Below are positions 23,501 to 35,668 of a stretch of 64,000 nucleotides of DNA, one piece after another. Each line of letters begins with the position of its first letter. The first letter of the stretch is position 1. The notes below the pieces were generated by a model that was given only the letters and a program-made list of their open reading frames with translations, was not told the origin of the DNA and ran no database searches. Made by a program: the position numbers and the translations under genes. The stretch is from the NCBI GenBank assembly GCA_003864495.1, contig ML133493.1:193820-257819 (forward strand), read 5' to 3'. Source of the stretch: Nemopilema nomurai (Eukaryota; Cnidaria; Scyphozoa; Rhizostomeae; Rhizostomatidae).

Positions 23501-26500
23501 TATGATATCGTATGAAATGTTGCAAGCAGGCATTTCATCGCAATGAAATGAAAAGTACAATTCATTGCTCATTGGCTAGTGCTGCGTATAGTTCAACTAG
23601 CTTTAAAGATCTGGATACAATTTGAGTTTAGGCGTTCACGGGCGAGGATGGCTTAGGCCCTGTTCCGTGCATATCCTTCAAGTACCATTCAGTCCTTTTA
23701 CGGTGCGAAACAGCAAAGCTTTCTACAACCTAGGCCGTTATCAATGTCAGCTTGTTTTCAGCTTTGTAGTGCAAAATTTTGTATACCTCTATGTAATTTG
23801 AATTCACATTAAACTATTATTGTATTTTGCTGGGCATTCCGAGCAAATTTCTAAATTTAGATAACATGTATGGGTTTTCAGTGTACTCTTGTCCTCAAGA
23901 AAGCTGATGGCTTACAGTTTTTAGAATTCGGAATGAACCCTATTCATGGCAGGCACTTTAAGGACTTACAAAGCCAAATTTTGACGACTTACAATAGCAA
24001 ACCTACCATCATAACACGGGCGAGCCTCTTCTAAGGTTACGGTAAACGTTTTCCTAAAGGCCAAACTGTTCATGGAATCTAGGTAAGCTATATATCATTC
24101 GATGCACAAGATTGTGGCGTATCCACCCAGATCAACATTATTGGCAAATAATGTTCAATGTTATTTTCCATGCGAATATATTGCTCAAAAAGTGTATCAC
24201 CTTCAAAAGCTATCTTGTACCCTTGCGTTTGAGGTAAAGAAATCTTACTTATACCAGCAGGAACTGCAGATCCTAAGCTACACAAGTGTGTCTCAGATTT
24301 TTTAAATTTCATCCTCTTCTTGAAACTTTACCCTGTCAAAAATTGGCAAAAAAATTTCCACCCTCCCGCAGCTGTATTTGGGTATAAAAGACGGACCAGA
24401 ACAAATAATTTTGAGACACACTTTGTTTGCCCAACCTCTGCCCTGGCCGTGTGCAAATTTTCGAGCCATTCGTTTGGCTCCTTGGGTACAAAATAGCTTT
24501 TTCGTTCCGGTATGTAGAGGAATTTTGAGTCCGGAGAAAACGGGATTTTACTGATCGCACTTGCAAGATACACATCGGGATCATGTTACCAACAATGTAA
24601 TCCGGGTCAAGTAGCTTAGGCTTTAAGATCAATTAGCGTCTTTAAATAAGCACAACAACCCAAGGATGTGCCATACTCTTACACAAACCACAGGAAGCAG
24701 AACAAGGATAATCAGCTTAACAGGTCGAGGGATTTGAAAACTGCTGCTATACACTTTGATAAGAAAATTATGGAAACCTTCGTTTATACGGGATTTTCTC
24801 CATTTTCCAAACTTCTTCTAGCTTCAAACATGGTATCATTATGTACCTTATTAATTCGGCTATCAGAATGTGAAGTAATCGAAAAATGGATGTTTTCGTC
24901 CAGAAAACGTTTACCGTAACCTTAAATCAATATGAGCATCTGCTTCACCTTTATAACTTTAAATTAATCTGCATACTTTCCTTCTAAAAATTATCTGCTG
25001 AAAGGTTCACTAAAGGTATAAGTTGTATCAGAGCTAGAACTTGACAAACCCGTGGACGTACAATATCAACATTAGTTAGAACCTCTACTAAAACCACTAA
25101 CAAATCGATTGCACTCAGAAAGAGTCCACAAAATGGCTGGCTTGAGCACGATTTTTGGCTACAATAATAAGAGAGTATTTAAACTCACGCCGCTAACAAT
25201 CGAAGAATTCTGATCCATTTCTCGTACTGATAAGCCTAATGCTAACGACCATGATAACGTTTTTTCCCGGCAATCCCGTGTATAAGCCATCCCAGCTAAA
25301 GGTCAACTTATTGAGTAAAAAACATAGGGTCTAAAACAATTAACAGCAGCAAAACACTGTGGGCGAATAAGGTTATTGAAATAAATAATAAACCCTAACG
25401 ACATCTAGGCTAAAACAAGACTAAGCACTTTGGTGGTGCCCACAATAGACTGACGAAGCAAACAACAGGCTGGTCATTACCTGTGTTTATATGTTCTTTT
25501 ACATGCTTATACCGCTCCTTTCTCTCCTTTCTTTGTTTTTCTGTTATGCTTTAACAAAAATTTGGACAAAGGATTATCAAAACTTTAAACTGAGCATAAA
25601 CTGAATTAGCAGAAATTTCAGAGCAGAAACCTTAAGCAGAACGCGCAGTAACTTCATCACTAAGTAAAACGTAGACACCTTCTTTCGGTGCTTCCTCGCG
25701 CCTATTAATAATGTTCTAAATGTACAGGTTCACAGAAAACAATTTCTTTTCCAAGAAGCGAACCAAAAAAATAGTTCCATATCAAAATTTGAAGGAGTTA
25801 ACTTATGAGATTGCTGCCTAAAACTTCCTTGAATTGAAATAGAGGACATAAATCAACTTAGGAGAGAAGGCAACAATCGAAAAAGACCGTTTTTGTTCGC
25901 ATTAGCTTTGAAGAACACATGGAGCACTCCCTGGCTAAGAGTGGCCTGGTTATCTAAACTTACCATTCCACGTAAGGAGACCCTCCTCCCAGCACGGAGA
26001 TACTGCGTCGATGTTGTGACATGGGACTCTGACCCGCGGTACTCCACAAGTTGATTTGGTTGGCATCCCCGCGCGCCTGTGGAGTTGTGGGCACCCCAGT
26101 GGAGCCAGTGAAGAGGTTATTAAAACTGAAAACAAAGATTTCCACTTAAAACTCAACATAAAACATTCTCCAAGGCTGACTACTAAATGGTCAGTTGCAT
26201 GCAGATTTCGGGCACTGTCTCTTTAAGATGTATGGAGTACTCCACTGGAAGTCTACTTAAATTAATATTTCAGCATGTCCCGCATAATTCTTACACACAC
26301 TTCAAATATTCTTTAAATACAAGTTAAACAGATAACATTTAAATGAAAGTGATAGAGATTAATAATAAATTGTTTACATTATCACAAGGTGTACGCCAGC
26401 ATAAATGAACACTGTTTTCATTATTCGATATTAACGATCACGTTTTTCGAGTAGTCTGGTGTGTCTTCCATTTTGCCTTGGTACAACAGCTTAAAAAGGA

Positions 26501-29500
26501 GCGCCTTACTAAAATTGACATCGAAGAACAATTCTCATGTTACTACAGCGTTGCCAGGCAAGGTCTACTATAAATTTGGCCCACTGGAAACAATGAGGCA
26601 TTTATACAATCAAAGGTAGATAAAGGATCCGTAATTTTACAATAAAAGAAAAAGTTGGTGAAAACCTACAATTTCCAGACGGAAGATCTCTTCTTTTGCT
26701 GCAAAGCTGCCAAATGATTTTCTTTTGAAGCCCTGTGATCGAAAAAATAAGAAAATAATTCAAGTGCTTACCTTGCTTAGTATTATAGTGTATATATGTC
26801 CAAAATTCACATTCACAATCAAACGATTCACAATCAGTATGCGTATGTTGGATTAGCTACCTGATCATTTCGGTCCACCTGACAGCTTCCTGAAGCTCCA
26901 TCAGTCGTTCTTTGTATTGATTTCTTTCCATCAAAACCCGAGCCATCTCAACCCGAGTGAATCTCTTTCTATTGGCCGACGAAACACGATCCTAACAAGA
27001 AAGCCATAAGAACGTCATACACATACTGAGGAAATCAATTGTATTTGATACTTTGGCTTCATTCGATGGCCCTCCAAATTCTTGTCATTAAAAAGTTGAA
27101 ATTCAAACACTGTATAAGCAACAGGAATAATACAGAAAAGCAACTTGTTCTCAACAGCATACAGCTGCAGCCATAACCTAACTTTGCTCTGGCAATAGGC
27201 AAAGAAACAAGAAAAAACCAAATTTCAAAAGCTTAAAATGTAGCGTGCGACATTTTTCTGTATACTGCAGAGATTTTTTTCAACATTTTCTAAGCTCCCA
27301 GAAAGTAAAATACTTTTCTATTCCTGTTTTGCACACGTTTTCGTTGAGTGAAGTAATCGACAAAATCTTTCAGATTTTTCAAGCATATTTCAATGGAATT
27401 ATCTTAAACGGTTTGCAATCGCAAACGGGCCTGAGTTACTTTCCCACTGTTTTATATAAGCAAGAAAATTCCAGGGAGTAGCCTCATTTCGCTCAGGTAT
27501 ATTATACGACAATGACTGTCGAAGTTTCTATATTAAGTGGGAAAATATGTGTGCGTCACTGACATCACACACGTAATGGACATTCAGCCGTTATTGAGTG
27601 ACACACTATAGTATAAAAGGTTAAATCAAACCCTATCCAAAAACGTTGAAATACGAACCTCTCCATTCTTGGCTGTTACAGAAAATGACATTTTTTCTAG
27701 TTCATGCTTTGTTCTAGAAAAAGAGTAAGAACCATTGGGAAAAGCCATCACAACAGCCATCTTACTCTAACAACAAATTCACGTTACTTCTATTTCAATT
27801 ACTTGGGCTTAGAACTGCAACTTAAGCCTGTTTAAAAGCTTGTTTTCTCTACACTGACAAACATCCTCTTTAGGCTTTGATTGAGAAGTTTTGAGAATCT
27901 AGGATTAACAAATGGCGTCTAGGGGAGGGCAACTTTTGAAAGTTTGTGCTGATAGATAACCTGCTTGCATCAATTACTGCTAGATTAGTTGTCTACTTTC
28001 ATAGACTCTGACAAAATAACCTTAAAGTAACACGTAGATATAAATGCCTTGTCTGACTGTGTAGATAACTAATTTCGGGTTTACAAGTTACATAACCCCT
28101 TAAAAAGGCCATGACTTGAATTTCAATTCATTATGTCATTCATTTTGTGTTCGTATCAAAAAGAGGCAGAAATGAGCATTTGAAGTTTGCTTATCATCGA
28201 AACCTTTAGAACACTTAATGGCAGTTGAAGATACAACAACTTTTGCAGTCATGGATCTTGACGGCCAAACAGTCACAATAAAACATTACCTGAACCGACA
28301 TAGAGTTGTACAGTTCTTCACACGAAAAGAATAAATCAAATCAATGCTTCTTAACTGCCTCGCCACAATGAAGTGGATTTAGCCTAGGATTTAACAATTT
28401 TGTTACACAATTTAAAGAAGGATTGGGAAGGTCGATTACTTTTTCAGTTCCTGCTCCAGTTCAATGCATCGCTTCTTCACTTTTGATTTGGATGCAGAGA
28501 GGTCGGAGACGTGATCTTCCAAGATTTCCTTCTCCCTAGTGAAGCCAAACACTCTTTATCAGACTACACATAAAGCACTCTAATTTCTCATTGTCAACCA
28601 ATAGTGATGTTAATGGTGACGTGGCTGATATACAGCTTTGGCGATTGAGGAGCGTGATAATAAGTTCCAGTAGCTTTTGGAAGATACTCCAGAAACACCT
28701 CAAGCATGCATGAAGTTGGTATGCCAAACGGGAACGTTACCTTGATATTTCTTCCACTTTCTGTAGTAGATCATTTTTCTGTGTCTGTAGTTTTGTTCTA
28801 AAAGTGAAGAGAAAATCATAATATGAAAAAATCAATGCAGGAAATATATTAAATTCATATTCTAACAACACTACTAAAAAGCATTCTGTTAGAGGTTCCT
28901 CCACCAGTAGTTGAGAGGTTCTTCTCCCATGACTCTTTGGCAATTGAACTGGAATGTTTACCAATGCTTAAGCTACATGCATTACACGTAACTAGGCCTC
29001 AGAAACATCTGCCTTTTGGAAACTCCTTTCAGCCATTGAGAGCAGTTTCATTGATTAGGGTTAACGAGTTAGAAATTCCACTTTGAACAATGAGGAAAAT
29101 ATACACAGGGTTCATCACTTACTTTGAATCTAATAACTCCTCGTTTTCTTTGATTAAGCTTTCAAGACCCGTGTCCATGGGTGACAAGAAATCTCTTGAC
29201 ATTTCACCTAGAATACTGGGCTCTTCCTTTGAGAGTTCAGTAAACAACGAAACATCATTCACAGAGCTATTAAGTTCAGCCGTTTGTCGCACTGCGGGGC
29301 TATCGACCCACCGCTGCTCTTGCAAAACACCTAGCCTTGAACTGTCCAATGAAAGCTGTGATGCCAAAACGTCATCAAACGATGAAAGGTTTTCGGGTAC
29401 TTCGGTGCATGATACATTAAGGGGGCTGGGTTTAACGAATTCTGCATCCGAAATTGCATTGGGTTCTAGACTTTCTTCATAACCTGGCATTTGGGCTTCT

Positions 29501-32500
29501 TCAGTAACTCTGGTACCAGAAGCTATATCAGTTTCTTTCTTAGATTGCTGAGCTCTTTGCACACCTTCATTTACCATAGAAACACCCACATTCTCAACAA
29601 ATTCAAAAGTTCCTGATGACTTCGAAGCATTGACAAGTTCCTGCTCTCCTTCCCGACATTCAGAGCTGGTTGGTTTTGCGTCGCCATCTAAAACAGATGT
29701 TAAATGAATTTAAAGATTAAACCTTCAGAGATCAAAGGCATCATCAACAAAAAGTCGATTGACGAAATATAGCGGCAAGATCACAGAACAGAAAATAGGA
29801 AGAAGGGTCACTCTGTGCGGCTCATTTGTTGTTCGTGAAGCCCGTGAGCTTCAGCAAATCCGGAAGTACATAAACGTTTCATAATAGTTCACAATAATAA
29901 TTATGACAATATTCTAAGAATTATTGGTAAGAAATTATTCGTTAGGGTTCACCAGTGCAGCTAGACTTGAAAATGATATAATTCAATAATACTTATAGAA
30001 TTCTCTTTGAACAAAAGCAGTTACTATTATCATCTGTCAACTTCAGACTGGATCGTAACTCTGGAAAGGGGGCTAAAAGGATAGTTTGCAACATCCCAAC
30101 GATGCAGCCCCAAGGCTAACAGCGGAAAGAATTCGATGCGGCATTCTTACTGCAGTTGACTGAATCACAATATGCCCTCCTGACATTCTCTTCTTGGATT
30201 CTTCTTCTCTCGCGTTAAACCCGACAAAACTCCGTTTTTCTGCAGCACTCAAAAATATTTTTCATATACCTCAATATATTTTCCGCGATTGGTACGCGGA
30301 TAATTTCCTTTTCAACAGCACACGAGTCAGAAACTATAAGCTTTTGCAGATGGTAAGAGTGACCCTTCTGCTTATTTCCTATTCTGTTATTTTATTTCAA
30401 TTAAGGATTCAGAAGCACGAATATGGCAATAGAAGTCGGCTAAGACGCCTGTAGGCATTCAGAGCAAGACAAATTGTACCATAGCAGAATATAAGCACTA
30501 TGGCAAAAAGCCTTCCAACATACCCTGCCTGCCTATGTCGGCTGCGTTTTCACAATTGAACGCCAGTTCGTTACCTTTCTCTTTCTTTGCAGTTGGTATA
30601 TTAAAATGGTTAGTGTCATTGACTTTGTGGCTTGTGTTTTCGCCAATTTCAGAAGAAAACACAGGGGGGACTCTTATCTTGCTTTCCATATCATCTTCTG
30701 GTAACTGCTTTCTGCTAAAGAATAAAAGGAAGCATCTTAAAATCATTAACTGCCTAAAACCTAAAACATTATACAGTTTTATGTTTGGCAGTCTTGAGAT
30801 AGTCATCAGGTCTGTGGGCGATACAATAAACAATTCAAACAATTTACGTATATTTATCAATGCGCACCCATTGTATATCAGCAGAGAAACTGTACTTTCG
30901 TAAACTTGTAGCTACTATACAACTATGAGTTTGTATCCGAAGGGCACAGAATTTAACACAAAATGCCAATACCAATTACCTAACATACGGAGAGCCATCT
31001 TGAAGACCTGCTGTCATTCTTCGGTAGTGCTCCATTCTTTCCATATACATGTGGATCATCTATAAATGTTAGGTTGAATGGCAATCAATCAGAGACTGGT
31101 TTCACAAGGACCTGTGTAAAGACTCGCCTACTAACAACAGTTATACACACATTTATTCTATAAGCAAGTTCTGCTAAGGCTCAGTACTGAAAATTCCTTA
31201 ACTGGCGACCAAATTGAGTACTCAAATATGTGTTTTTCTTTGAAATAAAACTCTTGTAGGGACAATTAAATATGGGTCGTGGAGATGTCAGAAGAATTAA
31301 AATAATGCACAAAACAATATGAACATTTTCTAGAAGTACATGGATTCTGAAGTTTCCGCTAATAAGAGGTGGTGTGTGTTTCATATTTCCTGTTAAGTGC
31401 ACAGGACTGAACTTTTTTTCGGATTTAACAAGTCTTTTTCTTGCCAATTACTGCTTTGCTTATAAAGAACATGCACATACAAAATGCGTGTAATTGTGAA
31501 ACTACAAGCCATGCCCTTTTGTGTCCACAATAGGTGAAAATCGCCAAAACTTATCAAAGCAACCAAAACGATTCAGAACCACCAAACTATTGAGACAAAT
31601 GAGAGATGTAGCATGTAATGTAATGTTTATCTAATGATAAATAATGCATTGAGACTCAAGATGACCGCCTGTAATGTTCCAAAATTATTGGGCTTTCCTA
31701 ACGAAATAAATTTTTTGAGAAAACAGTTTACTCGCATTTATTTAACATTAATGTAATCAATCAAACTTTATTCAATCAATTCATTTAGTTTGTCTTTTGC
31801 TCAATGTTATAAAGTAAGTATCTCTTCCTGTTCCAATATGCTAATCACGCAGAATACATAGTTCCATATCTGAAATTATTATCCTAGAAATCAGCTATTC
31901 AACTGTTTGGTTTAAAATGCTAAATTTTTAAAAACGTTCACAGGTTGAAATTCAAGTTTTCGTCAATAATACTTAAATGCATATGTTGGGCTTCATTGCA
32001 TGAACTACAAATTACAATGCATTTTCTTGAAAGAAGATTGAGGTAATCAAGTTCAAAAAGACAATTAGGCCTAAACAATTTTATACCTCTGTGTGTCTTG
32101 TATGAAGAGACGAATATTCTTTTTTACTCTCAGCAAGCCTTTCTTCAGCTCTTTCAACTAATGGCAGAGACAAAAAAGGTTTTGACATAATGTGGGTACA
32201 AATTTTCCAGTTTCATACTTCTATGCAATGCACTGCAAGGTGTAGGGACAGGGACTTTGCCCAATGACACAAAGCAGAAGCACAAATTAAGTTTTTACAA
32301 TGTCACTAAGTACATGAAATATTAGGTCCTAGGCACCCATTAAGCTTTAGCATGCCTTTTAGGAGCTATGTGTTCTCATTGAGAGTGAGTTCAGTTGCAA
32401 AAATAAGATTCATCAAAAATCCATCGCTATCAAAAGAAGCCATAATTTAAAAAACTTTGAGGAAATTCTATGCTCCTAAAGCTTCTAGTTAAGAATGGTA

Positions 32501-35500
32501 TAATTTAGGAGATAGAAAACTAAAGGGCATCTTTATTAATGGAAACGAACATTTTCATTTGTCATTTATCCACCAGGACTCAAAGCCTAATTGTCACCCA
32601 TCCAAATGGAATTGTTACAAACCAAAATAATCAGTCACTAAAGCTGCATTTATGAAAGAAAACCCAAATCAATTCAAGGCTCCAAATTAGATCAATAAAC
32701 TGATTCTTCTTGGTTTTCACTTTGCCCTTCCATTCAGTACTCTCTTGCTAACGGTTTCATGACCAGGTGTGCTCCTTTTCTTTTTCATTCTTGAGTTTTT
32801 CCCATATTCTGATGTACCCTTTGGTTAATAAAACTTTTTTCACTTCAAACAGAATTTTAAAAAGATACAATCCAGCAAAGAGTAAAACTTCCACTTACTT
32901 TGGTCAAGAAGAGACTTTATCCTACTTTCGTGGTGTTTGTTTGAAAATTCAAGTGCTTCTATCCCTGCCTGAAGGCTTCCTTTTTCTTGATCTTGGGCAT
33001 CCTCATATTCAAGGTATTTCTGAGAAAACAAAAAACAACCTGATAATTATTAAACATTAACAAAATTACAAAAAAGAGTTTGAGCAACATGACACACTAG
33101 GCTAGCAAATGTCATTTACATTTGGAGATTCATGTTGATATAAGTCATGTGATGTTAACTATGTGAATTGAAATGTGATATTTGTTTTCAAGCCTTTGTA
33201 TGTCAAAGAACAAATTTGTAAATTTTCATGCACAAAAGCAGGAACATCCAAATCATACCTTGCTGACAACAACAACAGGCCTCTCCATAAATATGGACAA
33301 TAGAGACCTTTACAAAAAATACAGAGAGCTGCAGAAAAAAATATACATATAAGAAAAAAAACCATTGGGTCTCTTCTGCAAGATAATGAAAGATCTTGGC
33401 TATTAGCCTCTCAAAGACATATCAATGACGCATTTAGACCCTTGCCAGATAAAAATTATTAACTTTCCTCATCAACAATATTTCTTTGTGAATATAAAAA
33501 TGTTTCTTGCTGGTGCACAGAAAATGAACCAAATTATAAATGGCAAATTCATTTCAAATAACTAAGAAAAAGTCCTGTTTACTGTCTAGTTTGTCTAGTT
33601 GTCTAGTTTTGTTGTTTTGTTTATATTGTTTATATTTGTTTACATTCAAAATTCACCTTGGACTGTATTGGAGATTTTGCTTTTGAAACAAAAAGCTACA
33701 GGCAAGCTTTTGAACCTAGCAAGGCGCCAAAAACGTGAGCCTTTTGCAGTACCCTTGGTACCAGACTCACTATTAATTTTGTTCTATTAATTGGTAACAG
33801 ATAGTGGACGCAAATCTATTCCATTGCAAGGGGGCTGTAAATTCAATTAACAGAAATTCTTCAATCTTTGCACAAGAAATTTGATCTAAAAAGTATACAT
33901 TGTTGCTAAAAGCAGACTAAGATGAACAATACTATCAACAATTTATATATTTCTTTCATCAATGGTTTAGAAAAATGATAAAAATCAATTTGAGAAAGTC
34001 TTTTGAGAAAAATATGTAGTGACTCATCATCAACCAACTCATATGACTTTCAATCAAACAGTATAAGACCCCTTTGAACATAAATCTGGATTAGTTTGCC
34101 TTACCTGCAGCTTTTGAATCAGAAGAAACCTTAAAAACTTCACAAAAGTGATAAAGAATTGGGATAGGGTGGTCTATAAATGTTATGCATGTAACAGAAG
34201 ATTTCAGTCAATTTAGACTAGTTTACATCCTGTAAGTTACACACTTTTTCTATAAGAATAAGGAAAAAAGAATATTGAGGCTCAAAATTGCTGAAATTTA
34301 AGAACAATTTTAAGAATAATGGCAGGCTTTAATCTGTGTTTTCTCCCAAAGAAAAACAAATGTCATTAGATTGAAATAATGCTTTTGTATTGGCACCCTA
34401 TTCATACCATAAGATTTTTCATTTCAATATCAAATTTTTTCTGTTTGTTCTTGTTGAAATTTTTGATGAAGCAACACATCAAAAGAATTTAAAATTTTTC
34501 ATTGATTTTAAGGCGAATTTACACCTTGCAATGGGCAAGAACAATTTAAGAATAATCTTAGGCTTAAAACTAACTCCTGACTACCAACAGTCATCACTTG
34601 TAATGTGACATCCTGTCAATATTGTGACCAAGAGTAGTTGAATATGGAAAAATGGAAAAAATTTTCCCATATGGAAAATTTTTCCCTCTGTCAGCCTAGT
34701 TTTTTCCTCTGTCATCGAACATCAGCTTGCTGCGGCAAAAAGCAATCATTCCACTGAGCCATACGGGCCCATAAGAGGATCGCTAGAGGAATCATGAGGT
34801 GTGGTCACATTGAGAGGTAGGACTAGGATACTGCTTGATAAGCATAAAGCTTCTCAGTGTCCTAAAAACTACCTTCGGGAGCTAGGTAGAAACAAATACA
34901 ATACAAAAAAATCAAAAACGTAATATAGTGCAATAATATATGAATATATACATCTATATATATGGATATATATCATAATTTGTGAGATACCTGAACCTGA
35001 GTTTCTTGGTTTTTTAAGGCACAAAATGTTTGAACTTTCAGTTTCTTGGGGACTAAACTTTTCAAGTTTTTTATTATTCAATCGACAAAATTTTACATAT
35101 CATGCTCATCTACTTCATACTTGTATGAAACAAAATACTAACCACATAAATGACCAAGCATACAGAGTCATTTTGGAGTCGAATTACTACTGAGAATCTT
35201 CATTGTTACTTCAATATTACTGTGAATTATTTCAAAACAGCACGTTCTTGTATCAACCGGGATACCATACTTCTTATATCGAAGTAGAAACTTATTTTTT
35301 AAGTAATGATGGCTTTCTTAAACAGGAGAGTTCAAGGTACTTACGGACTCTGCCAGCTTCCTTAGTTGCTTTTCTCGTTCGTATTGATTTATTAGCTGCT
35401 CGTTGTCCTCGGAAAGCATCTCCAGCTCAAGAGTCTGCTCTCTCATCTCATTGTAAGTAGTATCTAGTTGTTCTAAAACATTAACTACCATTGGCATCAG

Positions 35501-35668
35501 AGTGTCAAGTATTCCCTGGCCGTAGTTCTGAATCAAATTTTCAAATTCCCCATAAATTGCAGCTGCCAGAGAAGACACCCTTTCAGACATAATAGGGTTC
35601 CCTCCTTCATCATTACTGGAATAGACAGACTCTTGATCTGAACTTATTGCTAGATCCAAATGTTCCAT
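11577..35668 (-). CDS. MAPK8IP3: JNK-interacting protein 3/4 (JIP3/JIP4, sunday driver/UNC-16 family) scaffold
   Basis: 23 coding exons, 5' to 3': 35668-35345, 33019-32899, 32157-32087, 31059-30980, 30714-30524, 29687-29123, 28797-28741, 28535-28440, 27713-27659, 26991-26861, 26732-26670, 26125-25964, 25548-25481, 23174-23056, 22756-22336, 18873-18732, 18521-18441, 17596-17529, 17324-17176, 14580-14409, 13755-13544, 12944-12746 and 11707-11577. The sum is 3678 bp, or 1225 residues. The family links JNK-pathway kinases and kinesin-1/dynein to vesicles. Seen: an RH1 domain ([17 protein letters not shown], ~27-90), a long coiled coil, a leucine-zipper segment in exons 6-8, an RH2 domain ([20 protein letters not shown], ~528-563), and a C-terminal WD40-like propeller with [56 protein letters not shown] and [13 protein letters not shown]. 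The start has an A at -3, a G at +4 and an upstream in-frame TGA. Vertebrates have two paralogues; which one this predates was not resolved. Confidence 0.96.
12999..13187. repeat. GC-rich minisatellite, ~15-19-bp unit, about 11 copies
   Basis: Tandem copies of CCCGCCGGCCCTTTTCTC, with length variants, lie in the JIP3/4 intron just upstream (in gene sense) of the exon starting at 12944. On the transcribed sense strand the array reads as GGGAGAAAAGGGCCGGC repeats, so it is purine-rich with many GGG runs. All six frames stay largely open over it, giving artefactual proline/arginine-rich or glycine-rich reading frames. It is not a gene. Confidence 0.92.
13938..14187. repeat. 26-bp minisatellite of near-palindromes, 9 full copies plus a partial
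   Basis: Units start at 13938, 13964, 13990, 14016, 14042, 14068, 14094, 14120 and 14146, with a truncated one at 14172. Each is GGGGACTTGGTAAGCCC followed by TTACCAATA. The core TTGGTAAG-CC-CTTACCAA is a perfect 8-bp inverted repeat around two bases. The copies are identical except for AAGTCC in the 14094 unit. The array lies in the JIP3/4 intron between the exons ending at 14409 and starting at 13755. Confidence 0.95.
14795..14832. promoter_or_regulatory. Candidate NRF1-like and YY1-like sites in a JIP3/4 intron
   Basis: GCGCATGCGC (14795-14804) is the palindromic core known for NRF1 binding. AAATGGCGGC (14823-14832) matches the YY1 core. The pair is 18 bp apart inside the intron between the exons starting at 14580 and ending at 17176. 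It could mark an internal start site or simply be part of a repeat; CATGCGC motifs occur in other repeats in this window. Confidence 0.22.
19341..19503. repeat. Inverted pair of ~50-bp arms with hammerhead-like core, around a (TA)n tract
   Basis: The left arm at 19341-19390 begins ATTACTGATGAAGCGAAACG. The right arm at 19452-19503 read on the minus strand begins ATTACTGATGAAGCGAAAGC and continues GAAACGTCTTACG. The arms are otherwise nearly identical and end at TTTGAGTTA. CTGATGA followed by GAAAC is the conserved core of hammerhead ribozymes, and the right-arm copy has a GC-GAAA-GC mini stem-loop between the two boxes. I cannot see a convincing cleavage triplet after helix III, so ribozyme activity is not shown. 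Confidence 0.6.
19798..21560 (-). pseudogene. RT plus GIY-YIG polyprotein relic of the Penelope-like element
   Basis: Read on the minus strand, pieces occur in the expected order: an N-terminal segment ([20 protein letters not shown]); an RT segment with [19 protein letters not shown]; then [19 protein letters not shown] and the catalytic YIDD box at about 20845-20856; then a connection region and a Cys-rich GIY-YIG part ([43 protein letters not shown]). The reading is broken by an in-frame stop near 21340, a frameshift near 20985, a disruption near 20640-20740 and a stop after the cysteine cluster near 20050. It can no longer make a full protein. Confidence 0.85.
33020..35344 (-). other. First JIP3/4 coding intron
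   Basis: This 2.3 kb AT-rich intron separates the RH1-domain exon from the coiled-coil exons. It contains half of a dispersed repeat pair (34250-34575), a near-palindrome at about 34640-34688 (GGAAAAAATTTTCCCATATG followed by GAAAATTTTTCC), and a TATA-rich stretch near 34935-34975. No coding exon was seen. Confidence 0.7.
34250..34575 (+). repeat. Dispersed repeat, copy 1 (partner at 55478-55835)
   Basis: Shared blocks with the second copy, in the same order and orientation: ATTGAGGCT, AATTTAAGAA, AAGAATAATG.CAGGCT, GTTTTCTCCCAAAG, GATTGAAATAAT, ATATCAAATTT, ATGAAGCAACACATC, AAGGCGAATTT and AATCTTAGGCT. Spacing drifts by small indels. It has no coding capacity and looks like an old interspersed repeat family. 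Confidence 0.75.
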
